From an uncultured Oscillospiraceae bacterium (GTDB lineage Bacteria > Bacillota > Clostridia > Oscillospirales > Ruminococcaceae): DNA of 49,873 nucleotides. Made by a program: the position numbers and the translations under genes. Under the pieces are notes generated by a model, which ran no database searches, was not told where the DNA came from, and worked only from the letters and a program-made list of their open reading frames with translations. Positions 26,946 to 34,628 of the stretch are shown one piece after another (positions within the stretch are counted from its first letter, which is position 1; each line of letters begins with the position of its first letter). The stretch lies in the NCBI GenBank assembly GCA_910577565.1, contig CAJTNJ010000009.1:1-49873 (forward strand). Direction: 5' to 3'.

Positions 26946-26987
26946 AATCTCACCACCCAGCGAAAATTTCTGCAAAAATCCGAGGTA

Positions 26988-27027
26988 CAAAAAAGCCGCC
27001 CATAATCAAAACGATTTGGCGACAGCT
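26988..27027 (-). terminator. Attenuator terminator in the pyr leader
   Basis: On the minus strand AGCTGTC and GGCGGCT form a 7-pair stem with two G-U pairs, followed by TTTTTTT, 40 bases before the pyrR start. Together with the upstream PyrR-binding element it makes a leader attenuator. Confidence 0.65.
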
Positions 27028-27084
27028 AAAGAATTTTATAATAAACCTAGTTATTTTTAAACTAAAACCTATTAATTTTAAAAT

Positions 27085-27121
27085 TTTTGCGACCGCCTTT
27101 TGACCTCTCTGGATCAGATTA
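27085..27121 (-). promoter_or_regulatory. PyrR-binding element in the pyr leader RNA
   Basis: The minus strand reads GATCCAGAGAGGTC at 27115-27102, matching the PyrR-binding consensus UCCAGAGAGGYU known from B. subtilis pyr leaders. It lies between the promoter and the terminator hairpin. Confidence 0.85.
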
Positions 27122-27144
27122 AAAACGTTCTATCATTAATTTAT

Positions 27145-27173
27145 ATTATATACTAATGCTAACATGTTGTCCA
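27145..27173 (-). promoter_or_regulatory. Sigma-A promoter of the pyr operon
   Basis: On the minus strand TGGACA (27173-27168), a 17-base spacer and a perfect TATAAT (27150-27145). Transcription would start near 27138, giving a leader of about 190 bases before pyrR. Confidence 0.8.
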
Positions 27174-27655
27174 GCATAAAATTAAATAAATTTTAAAATT
27201 TTTGCAGATTTGAAAGTTAAACCATATATTTTAAGTTGCTTCTCAAAAGAAAATATTGTGATATTATAAAGTGTATGTTATAATTAAAAAATAATTTTTG
27301 AAATTGTTATTAATATTTTTAAAACTAAAATACACTTTTTTAGCATGATTAATATATAAAAAATAAAATAAACAGAAAATTTTTGTTCCTTGATAATACA
27401 TATCCTTAATTAAAGCAATGTTAACAAATCGGACTAATTATAATCGAGGCAAAAGAGTTAGAGCAACCCAAAATTTTTCAGCTATTTTATAAACATCTTT
27501 GGCAGCGTGACAAAATTTAAATAAACTATTGTAGTCACTAATAGTGTGATTTTTATTATAAAAATTCATTATAAGAGCAATAATAAATTTGAGATTATAT
27601 TGTTAAAAATATTGTTTTAAAGTTTTAATTTAATGTAAATTTTGGAGGAATATCA
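27174..27655 (+). other. Divergent intergenic region with an alaS promoter and long leader
   Basis: No coding region. A promoter at 27256-27284 (TTGTGA, 17 bases, TATAAT with an extended TG) points at alaS and would give a leader of about 360 bases. I looked for the T-box signature (AGGGTGGNACCGCG and a specifier-loop AG-box) and do not see it. A promoter closer to alaS may exist. Confidence 0.5.
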
Positions 27656-30298
27656 ATGAAGTGGATGGAATTAAATGAATTGAGGAGTGTTTTTCTTAGT
27701 TTTTTTGAAGGAAAAGGCCATAAGCTTTTACATAGTTTTCCTTTGATTCCAAAAGATGATAATAGTTTACTATTAATTAATTCTGGAATGGCCCCCATGA
27801 AGAATTGGTTTTTGGGCAAAGAAACGCCTCCAAGCACCAGGGTAGTTACATGTCAAAAGTGCATAAGAACTCCCGACATAGAACTTGTTGGCAAAACGGA
27901 TAGGCATGGAACATTCTTTGAAATGCTCGGCAACTTTTCATTTGGTGATTACTTTAAACAAGAAGCAATTGCTTGGGCTTGGGAATTTGTTACTGATGTC
28001 TTAGAAATGCCAAAAGAAAATCTATATGTGACAGTATATGAAGAAGATGACGAAGCTTATGAAATATGGTCAAAAATTGAAGGCCTAGATTCGTCTCATA
28101 TCTTTAAATTGGGGAAAAAAGATAATTTTTGGGAAATAGGTTCCGGTCCGTGTGGCCCATGTTCTGAAATTTATTACGATCGAGGTGAAGAGTTTGGCTG
28201 CGGTAAGCCAGATTGTGGCCCAGGGTGCGATTGCGATAGATTTGTAGAGTTTTGGAATTTGGTTTTCTCTCAGTTTGACAACGATGGCAACGGCAATTAT
28301 ACACCAATGGAATATCCAAATATAGACACCGGTATGGGACTTGAAAGGCTTGCGTGCATCATACAGGGAGTAAATAATTTATTTGAAATTGATGTTGTAA
28401 GAAAAGTCTTACTGCATGTATGCGACATCGCAAAAATAACCTATGGCGAATCAAAAAATTTAGATATTTCAGCACGTGTAATTACAGATCATATCAGAAG
28501 CAGTGTATTCTTAATATCCGACGGTGTCATCCCTTCAAATGAAGGCAGAGGCTATGTTTTAAGGCGATTAATTCGCCGAGCATATAGAAACGGTAAAAAG
28601 CTTGGCATTTCGGAACCGTTTTTAAACCAAATTGCAGAAACGGTTGTTAGGGAAAATGAATCCGCTTACCCCGAATTGAAAACCAATCTTGATTATATAA
28701 AACAAATTTTGTTTGACGAAGAAACTAAATTTGAAAAAATACTTGACAAAGGCATGAATATGCTTGCAAATTCAATCGATAAACTTGATTCTAAGATTGG
28801 TCAAAAACTTTCAGCCGAGGACGCTTTTAAGTTGTGCGATACCTACGGGTTCCCTTTTGAGCTTGTGAAAGACATAGTTTTTGAAAGAAATGTCGAGGTT
28901 GATGAAGAAGGCTTTTTTGCCCTTATGAGAGAACAGCAAGAACGCGCAAGAAACGCTGCACACTCTGAAAATGAGGGTTGGGCTAAGACAGATATAACCT
29001 TAAAGGAACCACCTACTACTTTTGTTGGATATGAAAATGTGGAAAGCGAGGCTAAAATTCTTCATGTTTTTAATGACGAAGAAGAAATCGACGAAGCGAT
29101 CCAAGCTCAAAAAGTTAATTTTATATTTGATAAAACGCCCTTTTATGCTGAAGGCGGAGGACAAATCAGCGATCAAGGTGTCTTAATTAAAGATGATTAT
29201 GTTGCTAATATAACCGATTGTCAAAAATTAAAATCAGGTCAATATATTCATAAAGCAGTTGTGGTTTCAGGCACTTTCAAAAAGAATGATTCGGTTAAGT
29301 TAGTTGTAAATATTGAAAGAAGGAACGCCATATCTCGCAATCACACCGCTGCCCACATACTTCAAAAAGTATTGATGGAAACTTTGGGCTCTCATGTGCA
29401 TCAAGCCGGGCAACTTGTTGATGAAGAAAGGCTCAGGTTTGATTTTAACCACTTTGAAGCAGTGTCTACATCGGATATCTTAAAAATAGAAAAACGCGTG
29501 AATGAGATAATACTTAGCGGGCTTAATGTAAAAATCCAAAATATGAATAAAGAAGAGGCGATAAATAAAGGTGCCATAGCGTTATTTGGAGAGAAATATG
29601 GTAATATAGTAAGAGTCGTAAACATTGGCGATTTTTCTATAGAACTTTGTGGTGGAACACATGTCGATAACACCGCAAAAATTGGCCTTTTTAAGATAAC
29701 AAATGAAGCATCTGTTGCATCAGGTGTGCGCCGAATTGAAGCAAAAACTGGTTATAATTTACTAAAAATAATTGATTCTCTAAAGCATTTAATAGCATCA
29801 TCATGCAGGCCGTTAAAGCTTCAAAATCAAAGTTCGTTACCTCAGCGTGTGGAAAAATTAACAGATGATCTAAAAAATGCTAACAAAAAGGTTGAAGAAT
29901 TAAAAACACGTTTTGCGGCAGGTGAATTTTATGATGCACTCATGAAAAATGCCAAGCAAATTAACGGTTTAAGAGTAGTATCTATAACCTTTAACGATGT
30001 AGAAGCCGATGTTTTAAGATCTATTGGAGATAATGTTAAGGCGGATAATCCCGATATTGTAGCGGCAATAGCAACAATCATTGAAGGCAAGGGCACTTTG
30101 ATGGTTGTATGCGGCGATAAGGCAATTGAAAAGGGAATGAATGCAGGAGCTATTGTAAGAGAACTTGCAGCATTGGTCGGTGGCAAAGGCGGTGGTAGAA
30201 AAGACTTGGCAATGGCTGGGGTTAAAGATGTGTTTAATATAGATGTGGCATTGGTTCAGTTTTTATCGATCGTAGAAAAATATTCGTTAAAACAATAA
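27656..30298 (+). CDS. alaS: Alanyl-tRNA synthetase
   Basis: 880 residues, full length. Charges tRNA-Ala and edits mischarged Ser/Gly. The N-terminal class II core begins with ELRSVFLSFFEGKGH and has RVVTCQKCIRTPDIE and RHGTFFEMLGNFSFGDYF. The editing-site zinc ligands are in NHTAAH and LCGGTHV. The C-terminal C-Ala domain has VAAIATIIEGKG and GGKGGGRKDLAMAG. The ribosome site TGGAGGAAT precedes ATG. It is divergent from pyrR. Confidence 0.97.
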   Translation: MKWMELNELRSVFLSFFEGKGHKLLHSFPLIPKDDNSLLLINSGMAPMKNWFLGKETPPSTRVVTCQKCIRTPDIELVGKTDRHGTFFEMLGNFSFGDYFKQEAIAWAWEFVTDVLEMPKENLYVTVYEEDDEAYEIWSKIEGLDSSHIFKLGKKDNFWEIGSGPCGPCSEIYYDRGEEFGCGKPDCGPGCDCDRFVEFWNLVFSQFDNDGNGNYTPMEYPNIDTGMGLERLACIIQGVNNLFEIDVVRKVLLHVCDIAKITYGESKNLDISARVITDHIRSSVFLISDGVIPSNEGRGYVLRRLIRRAYRNGKKLGISEPFLNQIAETVVRENESAYPELKTNLDYIKQILFDEETKFEKILDKGMNMLANSIDKLDSKIGQKLSAEDAFKLCDTYGFPFELVKDIVFERNVEVDEEGFFALMREQQERARNAAHSENEGWAKTDITLKEPPTTFVGYENVESEAKILHVFNDEEEIDEAIQAQKVNFIFDKTPFYAEGGGQISDQGVLIKDDYVANITDCQKLKSGQYIHKAVVVSGTFKKNDSVKLVVNIERRNAISRNHTAAHILQKVLMETLGSHVHQAGQLVDEERLRFDFNHFEAVSTSDILKIEKRVNEIILSGLNVKIQNMNKEEAINKGAIALFGEKYGNIVRVVNIGDFSIELCGGTHVDNTAKIGLFKITNEASVASGVRRIEAKTGYNLLKIIDSLKHLIASSCRPLKLQNQSSLPQRVEKLTDDLKNANKKVEELKTRFAAGEFYDALMKNAKQINGLRVVSITFNDVEADVLRSIGDNVKADNPDIVAAIATIIEGKGTLMVVCGDKAIEKGMNAGAIVRELAALVGGKGGGRKDLAMAGVKDVFNIDVALVQFLSIVEKYSLKQ

Positions 30299-30318
30299 CT
30301 ATGTAAAGAGTGATGGAA

Positions 30319-30657
30319 ATGGATTGTCTTTTTTGTAAAATCGTAAGCGGTGATATACCTTCAAAAAAAATTTATGAAGATGATAGGGTTTTGGCCTTTT
30401 ATGACATCGACCCAAAAGCTCCCGTACATTTTCTTGTAATCCCAAAAGACCATATAAAAAATGTGCTTGAGATTCCGTCAAAAAAATTGGATATTGTTTC
30501 GCACATTTTTAAGGTGATTCAAAATATTGCAGTTGAATTAAACTTGAATGAAGGGTTTAGAATTGTTAATAATTGCGGTGAACAGGGCGGCCAAACTGTC
30601 GATCATCTTCACTTTCATGTGCTTGGCGGGAGAAATCTTGGCTGGCCTCCGGGTTGA
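30319..30657 (+). CDS. HIT-family (Hint-type) nucleotide hydrolase
   Basis: 112 residues from the ATG at 30319; ATG at 30313 or GTG at 30310 are possible. Hint-type proteins hydrolyse adenosine 5'-phosphoramidates and aminoacyl-adenylates. The histidine triad HLHFHVLGG is intact near the C-terminus, and CLFCKIVSGDIP is the usual N-terminus. It starts about 20 bases after alaS; aminoacyl-AMP clearance would fit that neighbour. Confidence 0.92.
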   Translation: MDCLFCKIVSGDIPSKKIYEDDRVLAFYDIDPKAPVHFLVIPKDHIKNVLEIPSKKLDIVSHIFKVIQNIAVELNLNEGFRIVNNCGEQGGQTVDHLHFHVLGGRNLGWPPG

Positions 30658-30742
30658 TTTGAAATTGTTTTTTAGTAATATAAAGCAAATTAGAGAATTT
30701 TGGAGTAAATTTGAGATAATTGCTTAAAATCTAAAAAAATTA

Positions 30743-30770
30743 TTGACATTTCATCTTAAAATGTTATAAT
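30743..30770 (+). promoter_or_regulatory. Strong promoter for rplM-rpsI
   Basis: TTGACA at 30743-30748, a 16-base spacer and TATAAT at 30765-30770 with an extended TGT. It is perfect in both boxes, as expected for a ribosomal protein operon. Confidence 0.9.
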
Positions 30771-30784
30771 AGTATAAACAGTAA

Positions 30785-30812
30785 AGTGCAGGCTGAAACT
30801 AGTCTGCTCTAA
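30785..30812 (+). promoter_or_regulatory. Candidate L13 leader hairpin (rplM autoregulation)
   Basis: A 7-pair hairpin, GCAGGCT with AGTCTGC at 30788-30807, sits directly after the predicted transcription start and is followed by ATTTTTTATT and the rplM ribosome site. Bacterial rplM genes often have a short L13-binding leader at this place. The identity as that Rfam element is from position and shape only. Confidence 0.5.
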
Positions 30813-30836
30813 AATTTTTTATTGGAGGAAATTTAA

Positions 30837-31265
30837 ATGTCTACTACAATGGCAAAGCCTGAGTCGGTTGAGCGCAAATGGTTTGTTATTGATGCTGCAG
30901 GAAAACCTCTTGGAAGGGTTGCTTCAAAAGCTGCTTCAATGCTGCGTGGCAAACATAAAGTTAATTTCACCCCGCATGTTGATTGCGGCGATCACATTAT
31001 AATCATCAATTGCAAAGATGCTGTACTTACCGGAAAAAAACTCGATCAGAAAATACACTATTGGCACACCGGCTGGATTGGCGGTATTAAACAAATAAAA
31101 TATAGCGAGTTAATGAAAGAAAATCCACAAAAGGCAATGACAATGGCGGTTACAGGTATGCTTCCGCACAATTCGCTTGGCAGGAAAATGGCAAAACGTT
31201 TGCGCACCTATGCTGGCCCGGAACATGATAACGCTGCCCAGAAACCTGAAGTTTGCGAATTTTAA
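30837..31265 (+). CDS. rplM: 50S ribosomal protein L13
   Basis: 142 residues. The family core is clear: KWFVIDAAGKPLGRVASKAASMLRGKHK, FTPHVDCGDHIIIINC, HTGWIGGIK and AVTGMLPHNSLGRKMAKRL. Early-assembling 50S protein. The ribosome site GGAGGAAAT precedes ATG. It is followed 18 bases later by rpsI, the common L13-S9 operon. Confidence 0.98.
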   Translation: MSTTMAKPESVERKWFVIDAAGKPLGRVASKAASMLRGKHKVNFTPHVDCGDHIIIINCKDAVLTGKKLDQKIHYWHTGWIGGIKQIKYSELMKENPQKAMTMAVTGMLPHNSLGRKMAKRLRTYAGPEHDNAAQKPEVCEF

Positions 31266-31283
31266 TTAAGGAGGCTAAAAAAT

Positions 31284-31682
31284 ATGTATGATTCAAAACC
31301 TTATTATTACGGAACCGGCAGAAGAAAAAGTTCTGTGGCAAGAGTTCGTCTTTATGAAGGCTCTGGCACAATTACCATAAACGGTCGAGACATTGACGAT
31401 TATTTCGGACTTGAAACTTTAAAACTCATTGTTCGTCAGCCGCTCGATTTAACAGAAACTCTTGGCAAATTTAACATTATCTGCAACGTAAGAGGTGGTG
31501 GAGTGACTGGTCAAGCCGGCGCTATCCGTCATGGAGTATCACGTGCGTTATTGTTATTTAGCCCCGACTTCCGCTCAGCGCTAAAAAAAGCAGGATTTTT
31601 AACGCGTGATCCAAGAATGAAAGAGCGTAAGAAATATGGTCTTAAAGCTGCACGTAGGGCACCTCAGTTCTCAAAGCGTTAA
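31284..31682 (+). CDS. rpsI: 30S ribosomal protein S9
   Basis: 132 residues. YYYGTGRRKSSVARVRLYEGSG, VRGGGVTGQAGAIRHGVSRAL and the basic C-terminal tail ending RAPQFSKR are typical; the tail reaches the P-site tRNA. The ribosome site AAGGAGG precedes ATG. A terminator follows. Confidence 0.98.
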   Translation: MYDSKPYYYGTGRRKSSVARVRLYEGSGTITINGRDIDDYFGLETLKLIVRQPLDLTETLGKFNIICNVRGGGVTGQAGAIRHGVSRALLLFSPDFRSALKKAGFLTRDPRMKERKKYGLKAARRAPQFSKR

Positions 31683-31713
31683 TTTTTGTTTTTGCTTTCT
31701 TGCTTTGCAAAAT

Positions 31714-31758
31714 AAAAAAACATCTTTTGGTTTTGATAATCCCAAAAGGTGTTTTTTT
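31714..31758 (+). terminator. Terminator of the rplM-rpsI operon
   Basis: A long stem AAAAAAACATCTTTTGG with CCAAAAGGTGTTTTTTT (one U-G pair), an 11-base loop and a T-run. Confidence 0.9.
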
Positions 31759-31815
31759 ATTTTGCAAATGTATGCAGTATGAAGAATTTGGGAAAACTTT
31801 TATAGGGTGATTGAG

Positions 31816-32628
31816 TTGAGTAACAATATAAAAATTGCTTTCATTTCATTTTTTATATCATTCGTTGTGCTATTTCCAACAAGTGTCTTTTTTGCAATTA
31901 ATTTTCTTGATTTAAACCATTATAATGCAAAGCAGGCTGAGGCAAAACCGGAATTTATAATATCAAAAGAGCAAGATATGAACATACTTTTTGCTGTTTG
32001 CAGGAAAAATCCTGAACCGGCAGACGTTTACACTATAATTAAAATATCTGCTCATGATAATTTGGTGTCAATTGCAAACTTGCCTTCAGATATTACTACA
32101 ATGGTAAATACAAAACAGGGCTCTCTAAAAGAGCTTTTCGACTGGGGTGGCATAGATTACGTTAAACTGGCAGTAGAAAATCTAATGAATATTACAATCG
32201 ATAGAACGGTTAAAGCCGACAATTATGCCGTAGAATCAATAGTTGATAAGCTTGGTGGAATAGAAATGACATTGTCTGAAGGCGTAACATATGAAAACAT
32301 ATCGCTGACAAGTGGAAGACAGTTTTTGGATGGTGCACGTTTTTGTGCAGTTTTAAGAAACCAACCGATAAATGCAATGTTAGCGATTGGTGATAAACTC
32401 ACAAACCAGACTGATATATCATCCACTTTTTTGTATATTGCAAATTTGTGTGTTACCGATATATCGGCTTATGACATAGAGCTTCACAAAAATGGGTGGA
32501 AGCAGATGATTAAAGAAAAAAATATTGAGCTGATTATACCGCAGCTCGAATTTGAAACGGTAAACAAACATCAAAAACTTAAAAGCAACAGCAAAGATGA
32601 ATGCATAAAAGCATTTAGTAAGGAATAG
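31816..32628 (+). CDS. LCP (LytR-CpsA-Psr)-like membrane protein, probably non-catalytic
   Basis: 270 residues from the TTG at 31816 (GTG at 31807 is possible; GGGTGA precedes). A membrane segment (about 6-31) precedes an extracellular domain with the LCP layout: NILFAVCRK, VYTIIKISAHDNLVSIANLPSDI, LFDWGGIDYVKLAVENLMNITIDRTVKADNYAVESIVDKLGGIEM and GRQFLDGARFCAVLR. LCP enzymes attach glycopolymers to peptidoglycan and rely on conserved Arg/Asp residues. Here the RSDTM motif reads EPADVYT, the PRDT motif reads PSDI, and the late R-x-R reads VLRNQP, so key arginines are missing. It is divergent or inactive. It lies between rpsI and the phage cassette, with a terminator on each side. Confidence 0.6.
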   Translation: MSNNIKIAFISFFISFVVLFPTSVFFAINFLDLNHYNAKQAEAKPEFIISKEQDMNILFAVCRKNPEPADVYTIIKISAHDNLVSIANLPSDITTMVNTKQGSLKELFDWGGIDYVKLAVENLMNITIDRTVKADNYAVESIVDKLGGIEMTLSEGVTYENISLTSGRQFLDGARFCAVLRNQPINAMLAIGDKLTNQTDISSTFLYIANLCVTDISAYDIELHKNGWKQMIKEKNIELIIPQLEFETVNKHQKLKSNSKDECIKAFSKE

Positions 32629-32792
32629 CACAAAAGTTATAATAATTTCTGTTTGTAGGCGACGACATTTTAACAAATCCAGGCAAATGTAACCTTAAAA
32701 TTAAAGATATATCAAAAATTTTAAGTTATATTTTTGAGGCGCTTTTAACTAGTAGAGATTACAATAATTTATATAAATAATAAAAATGAAGA

Positions 32793-32820
32793 AAGTTGTA
32801 CAAACGCGTGCAACTTTTTT
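32793..32820 (+). terminator. Terminator between the LCP-like gene and the phage cassette
   Basis: A 9-pair stem AAGTTGTAC with GTGCAACTT (one G-U pair), a 6-base loop and a T-run. It stands only 48 bases before terS. A second perfect hairpin (AACCCTT/AAGGGTT, 32828-32847) follows between it and the terS ribosome site. I see no promoter after the terminator. Confidence 0.8.
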
Positions 32821-32867
32821 ATTTTATAACCCTTTATTGGAAGGGTTGTTAAAAGGAGGCGAAACTT

Positions 32868-33341
32868 CTGAAAGAAAAAGAAATTTTATTTTGCAGATAT
32901 TATTCTAAATTGCAAAATGCCAAGGAGGCTGCAATAAGGGCCGGTTATTCGCGACTTATTGCCGACAGGACAGCGAGCAAGCTTTTGGGAAGAAAGGATA
33001 TAGTTAATTATATAGAAAATTTACATATTGGTTTAAAAAGAGACCAAATAATCGATCTTGCAGTTACTGCTTTAAAGAGAATAGCTTTTTATAGACCAAA
33101 CGATGTAGTATTTCTCGCATTAAAATCCTCTGAACTTACGGAAAAGCAGATAGAAGAGTTAGATTTATTTCAGTTGTCAGAGCTTAAAAAACTTAAAGAT
33201 GGTGGATTTGAAGTCAAGTTCTCTGACAGATCAAAGGCAATAGATTCACTGATAACTCTTGCGGATAAAATAGGGGATGACAATGACGCGGATGATTTTC
33301 TAAAAGCGCTAACCTCGCATACAGGTGAACTGGATGGCTAG
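32868..33341 (+). CDS. terS: Phage terminase small subunit
   Basis: 157 residues if started at the CTG at 32868. The N-terminus KEKEILFCRYYSKLQNAKEAAIRAGYS matches the terminase small-subunit DNA-binding domain (…F…Y….NA..AA..AGYS). AGGAGG lies about eight bases before this CTG, whereas the in-frame TTG at 32910 has no ribosome site and would cut the domain. TerS recognises DNA for packaging and regulates TerL. The gene overlaps terL by eight bases. The CTG start is unusual. Confidence 0.85.
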   Translation: MKEKEILFCRYYSKLQNAKEAAIRAGYSRLIADRTASKLLGRKDIVNYIENLHIGLKRDQIIDLAVTALKRIAFYRPNDVVFLALKSSELTEKQIEELDLFQLSELKKLKDGGFEVKFSDRSKAIDSLITLADKIGDDNDADDFLKALTSHTGELDG

Positions 33342-34590
33342 CAGTTTCAAAACTTTTTCAAAAAAACAAAAACTACTACTGACATGGTGGTGCAACAAAA
33401 AGTATAAAAATCATGATGCAATAATATGCGACGGAGCAGTAAGGTCGGGTAAAACAATCTGCATGTCGTTGTCTTTTGTGTTTTGGTCATTCTCAAGTTT
33501 TAATAGACAAACATTTGCAATTTGCGGAAAAACTGTTACTTCCCTCAAACGTAATGTTATTTTCCCCCTCATAGACAATCTTAAATCAATTGGATTTAAA
33601 TGTGAATATAAAATAACCGCAAACTATATGGATGTTTATTTGAAAAATCATCACAACCGATTTTATTTTTTCGGCGGCAAAGATGAAGGGAGTGCGGCAC
33701 TAATACAAGGAATTACGCTCGCAGGTGTTATGCTCGACGAAGTTGCTCTAATGCCCAGATCGTTTGTAGAACAATCTCTTGCAAGGTGTTCGGTTGCGGC
33801 CTCAAAGTTTTGGTTTAATTGCAACCCTGAACATCCCTTCCATTGGTTTTATAAAGAATGGATTAAAAAAACTAAAGAAAAAAACATTTTCTATTTGCAT
33901 TTTACTATGCAAGACAATCCATCGCTTTCCAAGCAGGTAAGAAAACGCTATGAAAGGCTCTATTCTGGACCTTTTTATGACCGCTTTGTAAAAGGAGTTT
34001 GGACTTCGGTTTGCGGGCAGGTTTATCCCATGTTTTCGGTTGAAAAGCATGTTGTTGGCGCACTCCCGGACAGTTTTGAGCGATATGTAGTTTCCGGCGA
34101 CTATGGAATAATAAACCCCACTTCCTTCGGCCTTTGGGGAAGATCTAATGGCGTCTGGTATCGGATAAGGGAATATTATTATGACTCAAAACTAAACGGC
34201 GCGCATCATACCGATGAGGAATATTATCGCGAACTAGAGAGGTTAATTTCAAATCTTTCAGTGGAAACAATTGTAATAGACCCTTCAGCATCCAGCTTTA
34301 TAGAGTGCATAAGAAAGCATGGGAAATTTACTGTAACGCAGGCAAAAAACGATGTCTTATCCGGAATAAATCTTGTTAGTGAAGCGCTTAACAAAAATAA
34401 AATATTGTTCCATGAGAGCTGCAAGGATTCAATAAGGGAGTTTTTTACTTATAGGTGGAATGAAAATGCAAAAGGTGACTGTGTTAAAAAGGAAAATGAC
34501 CACGCTATGGACGATATACGCTATTTCTTAAGCACAATAATGGATGAGCCTTCAGACAGTTTTTTTGTATTATCTGCAAAAAGAGATTGA
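33334..34590 (+). CDS. terL: Phage terminase large subunit (packaging ATPase/nuclease)
   Basis: 418 residues from the ATG at 33334 (GTG at 33325 is possible). The packaging motor appears intact. Walker A GAVRSGKT at 34-41 and Walker B VMLDE at 132-136 lie in the ATPase half. RNase H-like nuclease acidic residues are Asp256 (SGDYG), Asp316 (VIDPSA) and Asp393/394 (HAMDDIRY). There are no frameshifts or early stops. The start overlaps the terS stop, so translation is likely coupled. The portal follows 38 bases later. Confidence 0.93.
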   Translation: MASSFKTFSKKQKLLLTWWCNKKYKNHDAIICDGAVRSGKTICMSLSFVFWSFSSFNRQTFAICGKTVTSLKRNVIFPLIDNLKSIGFKCEYKITANYMDVYLKNHHNRFYFFGGKDEGSAALIQGITLAGVMLDEVALMPRSFVEQSLARCSVAASKFWFNCNPEHPFHWFYKEWIKKTKEKNIFYLHFTMQDNPSLSKQVRKRYERLYSGPFYDRFVKGVWTSVCGQVYPMFSVEKHVVGALPDSFERYVVSGDYGIINPTSFGLWGRSNGVWYRIREYYYDSKLNGAHHTDEEYYRELERLISNLSVETIVIDPSASSFIECIRKHGKFTVTQAKNDVLSGINLVSEALNKNKILFHESCKDSIREFFTYRWNENAKGDCVKKENDHAMDDIRYFLSTIMDEPSDSFFVLSAKRD

Positions 34591-34628
34591 TTAAATTCCA
34601 GTTTTTTAATCCAAAAGGAGGTGTGCCT

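Noticed and set aside
27300..27655. T-box leader for alaS
   Set aside because: No AGGGTGGNACCGCG-like antiterminator sequence and no AG-box found.
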